Assembly (NCBI GenBank): GCA_009760855.2
Contig: WPIO01000008.1
Coordinates: 3,876,501 to 3,940,500 of the forward strand
Reading direction: 5' to 3'
Source of the DNA: Cristatella mucedo
Taxonomy: Eukaryota; Bryozoa; Phylactolaemata; Cristatellidae
Length of the DNA: 64,000 nucleotides
Shown one piece after another: positions 10,966 through 50,186 of the stretch (positions within the stretch are counted from its first letter, which is position 1; each line of letters opens with the position of its first letter). Both the position numbers and the translations under genes were made by a program. Under the pieces are notes generated by a model. It was given only the letters and a program-made list of their open reading frames with translations. It searched no databases and had not been told where the DNA came from.

Positions 10966-13689
10966 GAAGACTTAATAAGATTCCTCAACTTGGCCACTGA
11001 ATAAAGTTGCAAGTTGAACACTTTTGCAATCCACGAGACTGAGCAGAAAGGTTTAATTTTTAGGCCTCAAGCCTTATCTCAGGTATACCAAGAAGGCACA
11101 GAATATGAACAGAAAATAAAAAGGCTTTTCAATTTTCTTACTAACAAATTCAGAAAAAAAACTGAAATTATTACGTCCACGATTGCAATTTGTACATCAT
11201 CCAACACATGGTCATGTCCACGACATACGTACAGAAAGCGAAGCTTACTGTAGACAAATACTTATTTCGGGGACTAAGAAGAAAAACCAGATAGCATCTA
11301 TAACTGCATGTTACCAGTTTTCTCATCATGGGCCCGAATACAGCAATCATTGATCCCGAATATCACCTACTTCCTTAGTGGTGTCTGAAACCCCCTCCCC
11401 TCCCCCTTGGTGACAATTTTCAAGAGCAAAATAGTCACATTTGTGAGGTGTTTTCGTGGATGGAGGTCATTCGTTGCCAGTTCATTTAAGTTGTAGTTTG
11501 AAAATGGTTCTCCATTTCTGTGTGCCCTTTTGATGGGCATATTTACCTTCCTCTTTGGCAAAAATCCAGCGAAACTGCCGCTTCACGTGGGTGAGAGAAC
11601 TTTTAGCCACTAGTGTGACTGGGCAGCGAGGAGACAAGATGGCGCGAAAAGTAGGCTGCGCTATACGGCTGCAGCTCGTCACTCGATTGCAATTAAATAT
11701 ACATCGTACATAAATAAATACATATATAAATATATATATATATATATAATACATGTAAAATATAAACATACAAAATATACACGTGCATTCACACATTACA
11801 CTCTAATTCGGCTTGCGTATGAACAGGCCCTGATGGCGTCTGTTTAGACCGCTAATGTGAACCCCGTGTGCTGAGGCTGAAGATTAGTCTTGACAGCTCG
11901 GTCGATACAGCACTGCTCCAGTGTGGCACGGTTCCCCCCCCCCCACGATGTACTCTGTTCACTATCAGTCCAACGGCAGGCCACCCGATGGAAACTGCAC
12001 ATTTCAAATGGGAGAAGCAGCATCGTTCCTCTCAACCAAGAACAACAAGTGACAAACCGCTAGCAGACTAGGCGGTGGGAGCTGGGAAATCAGATCATCA
12101 GCCGAACGCAAACACACACTGGTGTCTGGCACACTCATTCGCACAAAGCAGGCACATTTGGGCACATACGAGCACGTGCATAAGCCAGAGTGTGCGAGCT
12201 CGGGTGCCAAGCGGCTGGTGCTGTGCTGCGCTGACAGGTAAAAGCGAGAAGGGTCTTCGAGAGGGATTCTCTAAAGCAGGCAAGGCCGAAGCAGTGCTTG
12301 CACAAGCAACTCTCCACCTCCCCGATGCTACAAGCACTACGACGGCAGTCAACAGCTGCAAAGGCTTTCAGACAGCCGACAGCTGTGAGGGCTTCTAATC
12401 CTGAATAACTGCCACCTGACTAGCACAACTGAACTTGCCACCTGGTAGCAAAATCCAGCAGCAGCCATGGGCATGGGAGACCATAATCAAGTGTCAACTG
12501 GTCGGTACATTAATCTTTGGTTCGGTCAGATAAATGCACAGTTAGCAGTAATATCTTAGATTCTTTTGAAGAGGAGGAGGGCGGGTTAGACGGTAGTCAA
12601 GAATTTCCGTGGCAGGTGAAGCAGATCGGAGCACAAATTTGTTTGACATTTGTTAGCCCCTTCAACTAAGACCGAGTTGCAATGACACTCTCGAAGCTAA
12701 GCTACTGTTATGCCCCAGCAGCATGCAGAAAGTTTAGGGCACCTACAGGGGTTGAAGGTTGAGGGTCATGCAACGATAAGAAAAACGACGAAACATTCAT
12801 GTAGCATCCTAAGAAAACCGAATCTCTTTGTAAGTACTTTACATGCGCTGTAAAGGAGTCACATAAATTAGCCTGGCCCTCTATTTCCGTTGGCAGCTCA
12901 ACAACAACGCTGCCACGTATACCAAGGGAAAAATAGCATCACTGCCCTGCTGCGGCATTCCGAAACTGGTGCTATCCTTGCTATTACCAACATCGGGTGC
13001 ATCGGCTCCTGAACAATAGGCACAAACGCAGGCATCGCATCTAACAGTGCGATCGTCCTTGCAGTGCCGAGTGACAGATACTGGAAAACCCAGTAAGCGC
13101 AGCCAACAGGTATTACAATACTGCCACGACGCATGCAGTTTTGAAGACGACTGGAGAGCTTGAAAGCAATCATGAACGCCCACCAAGAAGCAGGTCACAT
13201 GTCAAGCTGCTAAGGCAGCCACACGTAAGACCGGCCTCGCGCATCAGTACATACCTCGATGATGCAACACATCTATTCACAGTGATCATATCTTGATCAA
13301 GAAGAATTTGCGCACACAGGCTTCACAGGCCAAAGTTACAAGAAGAGCGGTACGGTCTGATAATTATAGGTGAATATTTCAGCACAGAAGGTGAATGACC
13401 AGAAGTATTCTGCGCTTTCCCTGCACAAACACCGACTACAATTGCTGTCATCTGAACTGGTAGCTGGGCCAGCCTGTCTGTGCCTGTCTCGGGTGGCTGT
13501 ACAGGTAAAAGGTACATCGGTTGCTGGGAAACAACAGACTTTTCTTTTTCTTCCTTTCGATCCAATTTCCTAAAATTATCTTATCCTTCATGCATTTATC
13601 ATGTCAATCATGCATCTATCTGTCACTTCTCATCTCTCTCCTTCTCAGCCCTCTCCCTTCCTTTCATTTCGACACCGAGTTCCCTTATA
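10966..13689. other. No gene recognised
   Basis: Apart from short AT tracts near 11710-11750, nothing was identified. This is where CobW_C exons of ZNG1 would be expected. A VGVHDCF peptide at about 13170 on the minus strand resembles the family GVHELYD motif but has no supported splice sites. Confidence 0.3.
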
Positions 13690-14365
13690 CAGTCGTCCCT
13701 CGTTTATTGCGGTTAATCGGCTCCAGACTCTGCCTTGATAGGTGAATTTCCGAGAAGTGGGATTCTTTATTTATTAATAGAATATTTTCGCAGTTAGAGC
13801 ATAGAAGACTTGTTTATGACCCTCTAAATACGATTTTTAACATTACTAGAGCCCTCTGGACATGAAATAACACCCCTCTAGTCACCATTACACTCGTATT
13901 ACCAAACATATTACACAGTTAGAGAAAATAAGACGTAATAGAGGTTAGAATCATCGTATTATTATTATTATTGTACATTTAATTGCACATACACAGTTCT
14001 TACGCACAAACACCAAGCTATACAAGTAGTGCGTCTAGTGATGAAGCGATTAAGATGAAGGTATGTATAGCACAGCAAAGAAGAGCAAGGTTACGGCTCC
14101 TCTGAAGGCCCGACTTCAACACGAGAGTCTTCAGGTGGTACAGTATCTTCAGCACGTGCGTCGTCATTTTCTTCCACGTTCCATACGTACAGTAATTTTA
14201 ATTTCAATTGTAATGCTGGGGTGTATAACTGACTTAAACAAACGAGCCCTCGCTGTATCATTTTCACTATCTCGATCAACTTTTTAATGAATATATACGT
14301 ATTTCAAAAAACCGCGATAGAGTGAAACAGCAAAAGTCGAAGCACGAAGTGGCAAGGGACGACTG
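13690..14365 (+). mobile_element. Non-autonomous Tigger-type element
   Basis: Terminal repeats CAGTCGTCCCTCG and AGGGACGACTG are flanked by TA on both sides. The interior resembles the ends of 6610-7909 but lacks the transposase. A deletion derivative of 676 bp. Confidence 0.9.
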
Positions 14366-14541
14366 TATATATCATGAAGCAAAAAGCTACGAAGTCAGTA
14401 AATCTATCCAAGGGCAGGAGCTGGCTGGAGAGAAGCATAGTACAACACAAATAACAACTGCAGCTTGTGAGACTACACATTTACCGATTGCATGTAAAAG
14501 CGAGCACGTGTGCAAATGACAGACGGCAGATGTGGCCAGAG
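14196..14541 (+). repeat. 346-bp direct duplication, copy 1
   Basis: Nearly identical to 14955-15301, offset by 760 bases. It covers the right end of the Tigger derivative and 175 bases of flanking sequence, so it copied by segmental duplication and not by transposition. Confidence 0.95.
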
Positions 14542-14593
14542 TGGGCTGGTACATTGAACTCAGTATGTCGACAGCGAACTGTGCTGCAATTAC

Positions 14594-40978
<26,385 letters not shown>

Positions 40979-43900
40979 CGCGACTGCCTCCTTACGTCAC
41001 TGGCTGCTTACGCGTACAATGAATCTAGCACCTGACGATTTCTCCCTGCATTACGCTACCCACCAATGCACGCCACAGCGGAAAAGACACGGGCAGTTGC
41101 TCAGCTACCCACACTACCCGGAGTCTCGGTCAAGGACAAACAAAGGGTGCCGCGTTAGGGCTCGCTCTGCTAGCACCTGGTACTCGGAGCATGTCGTTAG
41201 TCGATCGCTCGATTAGCGAAATTTGCCACTGTACACTAATGAAAACGATTAATAATTATCCTATGATAACAGGAACCTTCAGCGTGGCACGTGCACACAG
41301 CGCGCCAACCGCTCTAACGTGGAGGCTGGCAGCGAAGAGCCTACTGCTGGTTCACACGCTAGGCCCGTACTAGGACAATTGTACATGCAGGGGTCTATAT
41401 GGAGCCGCATGTTTACCCCCATCTCTTTTTTTTAGTTCAAAAAGAAAACGCTAGATCTAATTTATTTTCACTTGGGTAAATTTTGCTAACATTATAAGCG
41501 ACGTTCGGGGAGAGATCGGTTGACAGAAGCCCTAAAGTATCGAGATAAAACAGATAGCGAGAAGCAGAGAAAAGTTTACCCAGACAAGCCGGTGTTGACT
41601 GGCAAAATCGTAAATTGCTTCTCGCCTAGATGTGTGAATGGCCTGGGCATTGTAGAGGAAAATTCCGCCCGAATTGCACGATCATTAAATAAAAAACTTT
41701 TAAGCCAAGTCCAGCGATCAATCTTCGGATGCTTAATTAACGGTAATAAATTGAAAGAGGGCTGTCTGAGGTTATGTCGCTGATTCATGTTATAAAAACT
41801 ATATTCTCTGGTAAATGCGAGCCAAAATGACAGGATTATTGCCACGATCGCACATGCAGAAGACTGTACACCTCCCGCAATCATGGGGCGTGGTGTGGCG
41901 TGTGTGTGCGAGTTCGTGCGCGCTTACGTGTGTGCGTGTATATGTGCGTGCAAGCACGCACACGCGAGCATGCGTGTATGTGTGTGTATGCGTACGGATG
42001 GAATCTTCGCTAAGTTAGCCCAGCTTTTGCCTTCTTCGGCTACAGCAGCCGGGAGGCTGGACCGTTAGTGCCTCTTTGAGAGCTGCTTTTGGTTGTGCAA
42101 CATTCAATCTCCCGTTCTAGAAACGATTTGTAGCTTACACTAGATAACATGTTTCTCTAGCATAGCAAGAACATTCAAACTAAGTGCGGTCGTCATTTTG
42201 CTGGTTATGCTTACCCTCAAGGGACTAAACACTATCCATCAAAGGGAATAAAATTAAAGTTTCGTAACGGATATAAACGCGTGCGACTTAGGCGGCTTGG
42301 TCTTCGGAAATTTTAGGTACTGCATCAATTTCTGTGAATTCCACGTAAGCCTCCCCACAGGGCAACGACGATAAACCAACGACTGGCTGATCTGCGTTGG
42401 CCCGCCACCCAAGATACTGGCCAGAATAGTATTACTTGTGCTGCTTGTGAGCGCTCTTTCTACAGGTACAGTGCTACCACGCTGGAATGCCCTATCTGCC
42501 ACGCCTTCTGACATACTAGATGGATAGCAAGAATTCTGTCAAGCAGCGGTGTAAATGCACCGGCCCTTATCGAAACGGCCTCCATAAGCCGTGCCACATC
42601 CAGAGAGCATCTGCTATTTATGAACCTGCCAGAGTAATCACCAGATCTCGAGCATAAATGCCTGTGTGCAAAAGCTAAAACCCTGAAAATATTTCCGACA
42701 ATCGCGAAAGCGTGTTGTAATCCTGCCGGTTCCAGCTTTTCTACAGATTTACCACGGTCTGCTTGAAACATGCTGAAGTATTGCATGTTGCCTGAAACAT
42801 GTTGCTGACTCAGTTCAGACTCGGCTTTTTCAGACTACTTTTTAAGCTACTTCCTCAGCGGCTGAGCCTGAGGACCCAATCCAAATTAGCTTATTCCTAC
42901 TTAAACCTATCTGATCTGAGTTCTAACTTACCCTCGCTCCGAATCCCGCCCCAATTCCTCTAATCCTGGTCGTCCAGCTGGATTCTAACCAAACTCAATC
43001 TTCGAACGCCGCGCATTCAGCTCCTCTGCAACCAGATCTCGGGACTCGACAAATCACTCCCGATCCCGATACATTCCGACTCAAAATTTAAATGTAAAAT
43101 CAATCAGTTCCGGCTGTTTCATCCACGCTCTTAGTCCTTTGCTAGTTTGCGCATTTGACAAATGTTCATTTAATTGGCGATAATCCATGAATAGATGGCT
43201 TCTTGTTCAGCTATGCGAAATCCGTAGACCTACGTTAAGTCTTGTTCAAAGCGCCGTACGAATTGATTATTTTCATTTAATGTAGCCAATCCACCACCAT
43301 GCTAATGTGTGCTAACTTACAGGGGTGCTAATTAAATCGCTCAAGAGGCATAAGCAATTGCACCGAGACCGTAGCACTTCGGACTCACGATCGAAGCCTT
43401 AAAGGCGTCATAAGACCACCGCGACTACGAAGCTCGCATGCCTACGAGTCGGGCATTACCTATGGATGGGTTTTAGATCAAGCGAACTACGGCTTGGAGC
43501 AAATGCAAAGCGACTCCTCGAGGCTATCGCTTACCACGAGATGCTGCCTGATCTGTATACAAAACATTGGGCTTAGCCTCAATCATGATTTGGGGTAACC
43601 CGAAGTCACTGGAATAGAGAGCACTGCGCCAAAGCCAATTTTCCCAACCGGGCAGCTTAATGAGGCGAGAGTAAATGCGAAGCCTTTCAAGTTTAGTTAA
43701 TTTTTCTATTTTTTTTATTTGTACTATTGGCTATACTTTATTTTAGTTTATTTTTATTTTTATATTAATTAATTCCTATTTCGCGTGAGGCAACCGACTG
43801 ACCTTTGACTGACTGACCTTAGAGGCCGTGCACCCGCGTCGCACCGCCTGAGCGGCTCGACGGATGAGGAACGAACGCCCTACCAGACGCTTTCAAGAGG

Positions 43901-44159
43901 GCGCAGTGCGCGACGTTCCGTTTCCTCGTCGGTGCCTCAGGTCGGACTGCCGCGGCTTTCTGGTCATGAGATATCTAATCGTCGACAACATCTTAGGCGC
44001 TTGCGTTTTAGTGTCGAATAGGGCGTATTCATCTACGATTTCAGGCAGTGGCGGAGTCTGGATTTTCATCAAGGCGAGGCAAGACCGGCTACATTTTTAT
44101 GTAGGCGGCAAGACCCGCAAGGTTATCGAGAAGGCGGGACCAACCCACGATTAATGAAA
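40979..44159. other. Upstream of ZNG1; promoter region, no gene recognised
   Basis: The first 400 bases above the ZNG1 start are CpG-rich and would hold the promoter, but no TATA, initiator or splice leader could be placed. Two overlapping minus-strand frames at 42254-42786 are unrecognised. A CGTGTGTG-rich stretch lies at 41890-42000. Confidence 0.35.
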
Positions 44160-44506
44160 AAGTAATAATATTAATAATAATAATAATTCACTTGTTAAAG
44201 CTTTCTCAGAGAACTTTATCTCTCTATGTGCTTTACATTTGCTGCAAAGGGAAATGCAATTGAATGGTGAGTAAAATCATGCTTGATAAACATACAAAAA
44301 TTAATAACATGGTTAGGGGTGACATGCACAGGGTCAGCATGCAGATGTGGTTAGTGGCAGCCTGCACAGTGTCAGCACGCATAAGCACATCAAGGACGAG
44401 TCACGGGGACCCACTAAATGCTGTCCTAAATAGGTGTATTTTTAAGTTCTTTTTAAATGTGGTCAGGTCAGGGGATGTTCTGACGCAGGTCGGGAGGGAG
44501 TTCCAG
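44160..44506 (-). mobile_element. LINE family 1 3' portion
   Basis: Minus strand: WNSLPTCVRTSPDLTTFKKN, the UTR and hairpin tail with ATT repeats. It is truncated at 44506. Confidence 0.85.
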
Positions 44507-45509
44507 TATAGCATAAAGTCATAGCGTGTATTCGGTACAAACTCACCGAGTGAAGTTAAAGATTGCGTTTTTCTTTGGCGATGGCCGCGATGCCTAGGAA
44601 TAGGCCCAGCTCGCTTCTCCGCTGTACGGGGGCGGGCGGGGGGGGCGGGGCCTGGATGGCGCATGCCCACTGCTCCGCGGCTCCGCCGCTGATTTCAGGA
44701 GCCTTCAGTAGAAGACTACCCTTGTTTTTAATTGCACTTGTCTGGTAGACCGGTCAGTGATGAGCGTCGTTTAGAGCATAGTTCATGACATCGCACGTCT
44801 CCATGGACGACCAGTGCTCCGTTCATCATCCGCCATTAACGAAGCTTTCAGCGATTATCTCGTAACCGACTCGACAGCTACGAAGCAGCTTGCCGGCCCG
44901 ATTTGCCGAGCTTAGTCAAGCCGCTAACGGCTCGGTCCGCCACAAACTTGTCAAACTTGCTGCAGCTGAGACTCTTGCTGAGCAAGCGTGTCGTTCCGCC
45001 AGGTCTGAGCTACTCCGTCAAACATTTGGTGGAGCAACCGGCTGATTGCAGAGCTCGTCGCTCTGGTCAGCAGCGTAGTTAGTTGCCCCGTCACCCCAGG
45101 TAGAAGCACGCTCGGCGATAATGGACACTACATGCTATTGCCTCCAGAGTCGCGGGCTGACTAAAACGTTCGTCGTTAGCGTCCGAAAATGTTCGAGGCC
45201 AATTGGGCGGCTCTCTGACTTTCTGCTTACATCCTTGGCCTGAAAATGAAATGAACGGGATCACTGCAAGAACAATCTCAATTCGGACAACGACGACGGC
45301 GACGACGGTTCCCCGGAGCATTGGGAGCATGAAAATACCGACGCAGCCAACGGTTGGACAGCTCTAAGTTGGACTGCAGTTTAACTGCCTGCCTCTGAGG
45401 CCGGATGGCAATTAGGAGATTGTGATAGCGAGAGGCGATAGTGCGAGCGATAGCACTAATGCGGCGAGACAGCGAAACCGAGGATAGACAGGCATAGATA
45501 GACATAGCT

Positions 45510-46635
45510 GGTGAGCCATGATGGCACACTAGGTAAGGCTGCTGCTCTTCACGACCTTGGGTCCCCCTGAGGTTGTAGGCTCGAATTCTGTGGTGAAGAA
45601 TAATAATAATAATACACTTGATAAAGCCACCTTAGAGAACTCAATCTCTTTCTGGGCACTTTACATTTGCTGCAAAGGAAACACGATCGAATGGTGAGTG
45701 GTATCATTCTTGATAAACAACATGAATAATGCGATTGGGGGTGACATGCACAGGGTCAGCATGCAAGTGTGGTTAGTGGCAGAATGCACAGTGTCAGCAC
45801 GCATAAGCACATGAAAGGCGAATCACAGGGACCTACGCACATGAAAGGCGAATCACAGGGACCTACTAAATGCTGTCATAAATATGTGCGTTTTCAATTT
45901 CTTTTTAAATGTGGTCAAGTCAAGGGATGTCGTGACGGAAGTTGGGAGTGAGTTCCAGGCTTTTGGAGCGTACGAACTAAATGCACGGTCTCCAAAGGAT
46001 TTGAGGTTTGCGAGAGGTATAGGTAAGCAGTTAGATTCCGAAAAGCGGGTGGTACGATGCTTAGTCTGGTCGGAGAGTAGATCTGATAGGTACGCCGGAG
46101 CCAAAGAATGAAGGGACCTACAAGTGAGCGACAAAACCTTGAAGTCGATCCGTTGCTTGAGTGGTAGCTAGTGCAGATCGGAGAGAAGTGGTGTGATGTG
46201 GCAACTGCGACGCTCACGACAGACAAGCCTAGCTGCAGAGTTTGTACCAGCTGTAAGGGCCTGATTGCACTTGACGGTAGACTACCAAGCAGTGAGTTGC
46301 AGAAGTCGAGACTGGATTAAAAAATGCATGGACCAACTTAAATGTGGTATCCCTGTCTAAACAAGCCCGAATTTTAGCAATGTTGTGTAGCTGAAAGTAG
46401 GCAGACTTGATTCAGGAGCTGATTTGGTCGTCTCACGAAAGGTCCCTTTGGAACATGACACCTAGATTTCGTGCAGATTCAATTGGAGATATGCTGGCAG
46501 AGCTGATTTTGACCTTTCTAATTTCTGAATCGCACTTGGTTTGCCCATTTGGATAATCCTGTGTTGCCGTTGCAAGCAGTGGAGATAGCCTTTAAAGCTT
46601 TTCTGCAGCTATATAAAAGAGGCTTTTAAGTCAGC
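45510..46635 (+). mobile_element. SINE family B split by a LINE
   Basis: The head lies at 45510-45597 (GCCATGATGGCACACTAGGT, then CTCGAATTCTGTGG). The body and tail resume at about 46556 (GCAAGCAGTGGAGATAGCC). The gap is filled by the minus-strand LINE at 45598-46550. Confidence 0.75.
45598..46550 (-). mobile_element. LINE family 1 copy inside SINE B
   Basis: Minus strand: IESARNLGVMFQRDLS, the HNIAKI...ACLDRDT segment, LTCRSLHSLAPAYLSDLLSD, WNSLPTSVTTSLDL, then UTR, hairpin and ATT repeats. About 950 bases, 5' truncated, with frameshifts. A 30-base stretch is tandemly repeated at about 45810-45865. Confidence 0.85.
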
Positions 46636-47149
46636 TAGTATTCAATTGTATTCATTTCATAGGCAGCTTTAACCCAGAGCGCCACCAGCTTTACAGCTTA
46701 AAGCAGAGAGCGTAGTTTAGTGCCTTGAAGAAGTAGGTATCACGCTGAGGTCAATGGCGAGCCGAGCGGTAACCTGCCACTGCATTGACAGGCCTCTGAG
46801 CTCCAATTGGCCGAAAGAGCCGAAGTTTCAAACCCTGTCGTTTGTCGCTGCTGTTTGCGATCTCAGATCAGGCCTCACCGCACTAATCCTACACCGCGAT
46901 ACCAGCCGTTAAAATTCGACCCGGCGGCGAGGACGAAAAGCCAGTCTCCAGCTATCTTGGAAATACGTTACATTGTAGGAAAGTGGCCTTCTGACCCACT
47001 GTGCCAGACAAGATGCTTCGGTTGGCGAAATTACCTAAGACAGTGCATCACCCGACTTAAGCACACACTAGTGGCGTACCCTGCGAAAGCAAGGAGAGGT
47101 CATGCTGTAATCGCGTCACTGATTGGCCTCTGGAAATTGATTCACGGAC

Positions 47150-47300
47150 TAAGGGCCTGTTGAGTTTGAGCCCATCGACAACGTACATGCAATTCACAAA
47201 CGTAGTCGCGGGTTCGATCCCTGCATCTGGCAATCGCATATTGCCTGCAGTATGCAGGGTAACGATTGCTACGGCTCTTCGGCTGCTATAGAGATACGAT
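47150..47300 (+). mobile_element. SINE family B-like copy
   Basis: B-box GGGTTCGATCCCTGC, then GGTAACGATTGCTACGGCTC and a tail like family B. The A-box part is diverged. Confidence 0.5.
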
Positions 47301-47703
47301 TTGTTTTAGAGAACGTTGCTTTGACTGTTTCCTTGATTCTTTGGAATCGATAGATGCATGCGTCGGAGCAGGAGCACAGCGAGCCGAATATAGACAACTA
47401 TCGGAGTCAGCAACTCGAGTACACCGAGAACAGACGAACTCCAATCCAGGTATCTGCGCCTCCCTGTGGCCTGCTTTACTTCATGCTCTCTTGATGGATC
47501 CGAACCTTTGAAAAACACACTTATGGAATTCACATATCTTTAATCAATTGAATTATCTCGTGGCTTTTAATGAGCTTTATTCATAGTCGAAATGTGTTGC
47601 CATGCATGTCTAAGAAAGTTGGCCGACATCTAAGGACACATATAGCGATGCAGAAGATAAGTTGTTAATACATCACATCCTACTCCGACGGTTCGAACAA
47701 TAG

Positions 47704-47889
47704 TTAGGGTTCAAGATCGTCAGCATCGATTACATTGTAATTCTCGTGCGCCCAATGAACATTCACAAGAGGCGCTTTGTGTATAAGATAAGAATGGTGG
47801 CGGACGAGGGAAAGAGGACGACCTTCATCCGAATCGGAGATGACCTTGACCAATGCATCGCACTCACCCGAGTCGGCTTCAGATTCAAG
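47704..47889 (-). other. Unidentified coding-like 3' terminal segment
   Basis: An open stretch of 61 codons ends in TAA. It is acidic (LESEADSGECDALVK, VISDSDEGRP) and finishes NVIDADDLEP. It is preceded by TTAG that could be an acceptor, though the same frame also stays open for about 24 codons above that stop. An AATAAA lies at 47576-47581 on the same strand. I do not recognise the protein. It could be the last exon of a gene or a decayed element. Confidence 0.3.
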
Positions 47890-48355
47890 CTAAGCCTGAG
47901 TCTCACTAATACGAGAGATACGCTGCTGCTGTTGACACGCCTCCTCAGCGAGGTCTTGTGAATAAAGACGTCAAACTCCAGGGATCGGTCGAGGAGAACC
48001 GTAGCTGCAGTGATGGCGCCACTGTCGTTTCTCGTGACGCTGTCAGTCGTATTGTAACGCCGAAGGCTCGGCGGGGTAAGCTTGACCTGCCGCTTACCTA
48101 GCGGCGTAGCCTATCGCCTAATGCCGTTCGGTGCGCGCCTACGCGCAATAAGCTGGCCGCCACGAAACGAGCGTTTCTGGCTCTGACCTGCTTACCGTTA
48201 CTAAAGGGGGTCGTGAGTCCGCGGCGTGAATTGGAAGCAAGACACACAGATTGGGGATTTTACTGAACTTTATTCGCAAGCGCACAAAGTTGCTGCGCGT
48301 CTAGTTCAGCTTTATCTCCACACTCCTCGCACGTTCTCAGCTACACTAACACTCT

Positions 48356-48682
48356 TGCGGAGGGAATACTCCTCCACACTAAGCGCGACCCGGACCCTAA
48401 ACCCTAACCGGTGAACTAGGAATCCGTTCCCACCTGTGCCGAGGGAATACCCCAAACACGCCAACTTAAACACTCTAGCGGAGGGAATACTTCTCCACAC
48501 TGAAGTGCGAACCGGAGTCTAAACCCTACCCGGAGAACTAGAACTCGGTTTCCAACAGTGCGGCAGGAATACTCCACACACGCCAACTCAAGCACTCCTG
48601 CGGAGGAAATACTTCTCCACACTGAAGCGCGACCAGGAGCCTAAACCCTACCCGGTGAACTAGAGCTCCACACACGCCAACT
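48356..48682 (+). repeat. About 122-bp tandem array, 2.7 units
   Basis: Units share GGAGGGAATACTTCTCCACA, then CTAAACCCTACCCGG and CACACACGCCAACT. The third unit is truncated. Confidence 0.85.
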
Positions 48683-49721
48683 ACGCCTAGCTCGCGCCGG
48701 CAAATCCCTTTGCCGAGACCACGTGCTAGCGCGCACACACACGACACAAAAGTAACACAAAACACGAAAGAACACACAAAATGCCAGCTCGGGCGCGATA
48801 CGACCGTATTCGGTGGAGTTCCACCGAATCCTCCTAGTGCTGTCTCGTCTTGTTCCGTCAATCGCCGGCGAACAGCCCGCCCTCCTCCCTCGCTTTCAGA
48901 GAAACGAGTGCGACGGCGTCGAAGCCGGACCAAAGACAAAAAGACACGAGGCCAAGAGCGAGCGTCGCTCGACTCTTAAATACCTAGCTGAAACAATGGG
49001 CAAGAACTTAGTGGTATTCGGCCCGGACACCTTGGCCCATAACAGAAAGGAATTACTACCGTCCCCAGGCCACTGGAAGAGCACCTCCGTCCAGCTTGAA
49101 TGGCGAATGGGTTCCAGAAGATTCTTTCTTGGAAAGAGGGAAGGCGGGGGTTGTCAGGCCAGCCAACATCTATCAGCAGCTTCCGCGAGTATCGGACCAA
49201 TTCTAAAGGCCGAATCGCCACCGCTCGTCTCAGAGCTTCCTGGCCTGCTCCTAAGCGCTTCCTCTCTAACCGCACTGACGCTCCTCTCTGGCTCACTGCT
49301 CCAGGACAAAGGGGCTCTAGCCCGCCGCCGAACAGCTCTTGTTCGCGCTAAAATTCAGCCAAAGCCAGCAGGGCGCTACAGTATGAAACTTCTCTGTACA
49401 TATTATTCTAAAGCCTAAAGCTAGGCTAAAATCGTCACAGTAGACCTTTTCTTCAATGTACTCAAGGGGCCGTTTAGCAGCAAACTTTATGCAGCCATCG
49501 TGCATCAATCTCAGACAATAGTTAACTTCCGGTGGCACAAATCTTGCTCATCTGGTCTCTATCTCTTGAGAATCCCACTCTGCATAAGTCAATCTTTCGC
49601 CTTGTCTTTCTGTCTAACCCCCCACCTGCGGGCGCCTTCTCATTGTGAGCAGGTTATCAGATGGCTGCGTGGCTTAAAAATGTGTTACCATGGCCACACT
49701 GGAGCTTACTAGGAAGCTATA
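48683..49721. other. GC-rich, unrecognised open frames
   Basis: A 201-codon plus-strand frame at 48813-49418 is overlapped by frames on both strands. It has no recognised domain. It is probably chance in GC-rich sequence. Confidence 0.3.
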
Positions 49722-50186
49722 CTACCCCATCAGGCTAAGCATCGTACCACCCACTTTTCGGAATCCAACAGTCTAGAAATACCTCATACAAACCTTAAAT
49801 CCTTTGGAGACCGTGCATTTAGTTCATACGCTCCCAAAGCCTGGAACTCCCTCCCGACCTGCGTCAGAACATCCCCTGACCTGACCACATTTAAAAGGAA
49901 CCTAAAAACACACATATTTAGGACAGCATTTAGTGGGTCCCTGTGATTCGTCCTTGATGTGCTTATGCGTGCTGACACTGTGCATGCTGCCACTAACCAC
50001 ATTTGCATGCTGACCCTGTGCATGTCACCCCTAACCATATTATTCATTTCGTTTGTTTTTTCAAGCATGATTTTACTTACCATTCAATTGCATTTCACTT
50101 TACAGCAAATGTAAAGCGCCTAGAGAGAGATTAAGTTCTCTGAGGGCGCTTTATCAAGTGAATTATTATTATTATTATTATTATTA
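49722..50186 (+). mobile_element. LINE family 1 3' portion
   Basis: Starts inside the CCCCATCAGGCTAAGCATCG segment, carries the WNSLPTCVRTSPDL end, and has a full UTR, hairpin tail and ATT repeats. It appears young. Confidence 0.88.

Noticed and set aside
12881-13198. Possible CobW_C exon with VGVHDCF
   Set aside because: Only a short match to GVHELYD; no supported splice sites and the rest does not fit the family.
13225-13290. Possible ZNG1 exon with LDQDMITV before a GTATGT donor
   Set aside because: The residues after ITV do not fit the family beta strand and the acceptor is weak.
48385-48405. Telomere-like CCCTAAACCCTAA
   Set aside because: It is two units inside the 122-bp array and not an interstitial telomere tract.
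48813-49418. 201-codon plus-strand open frame
   Set aside because: Overlapped by long frames on the other strand in GC-rich DNA, with no recognisable domain or splice context.
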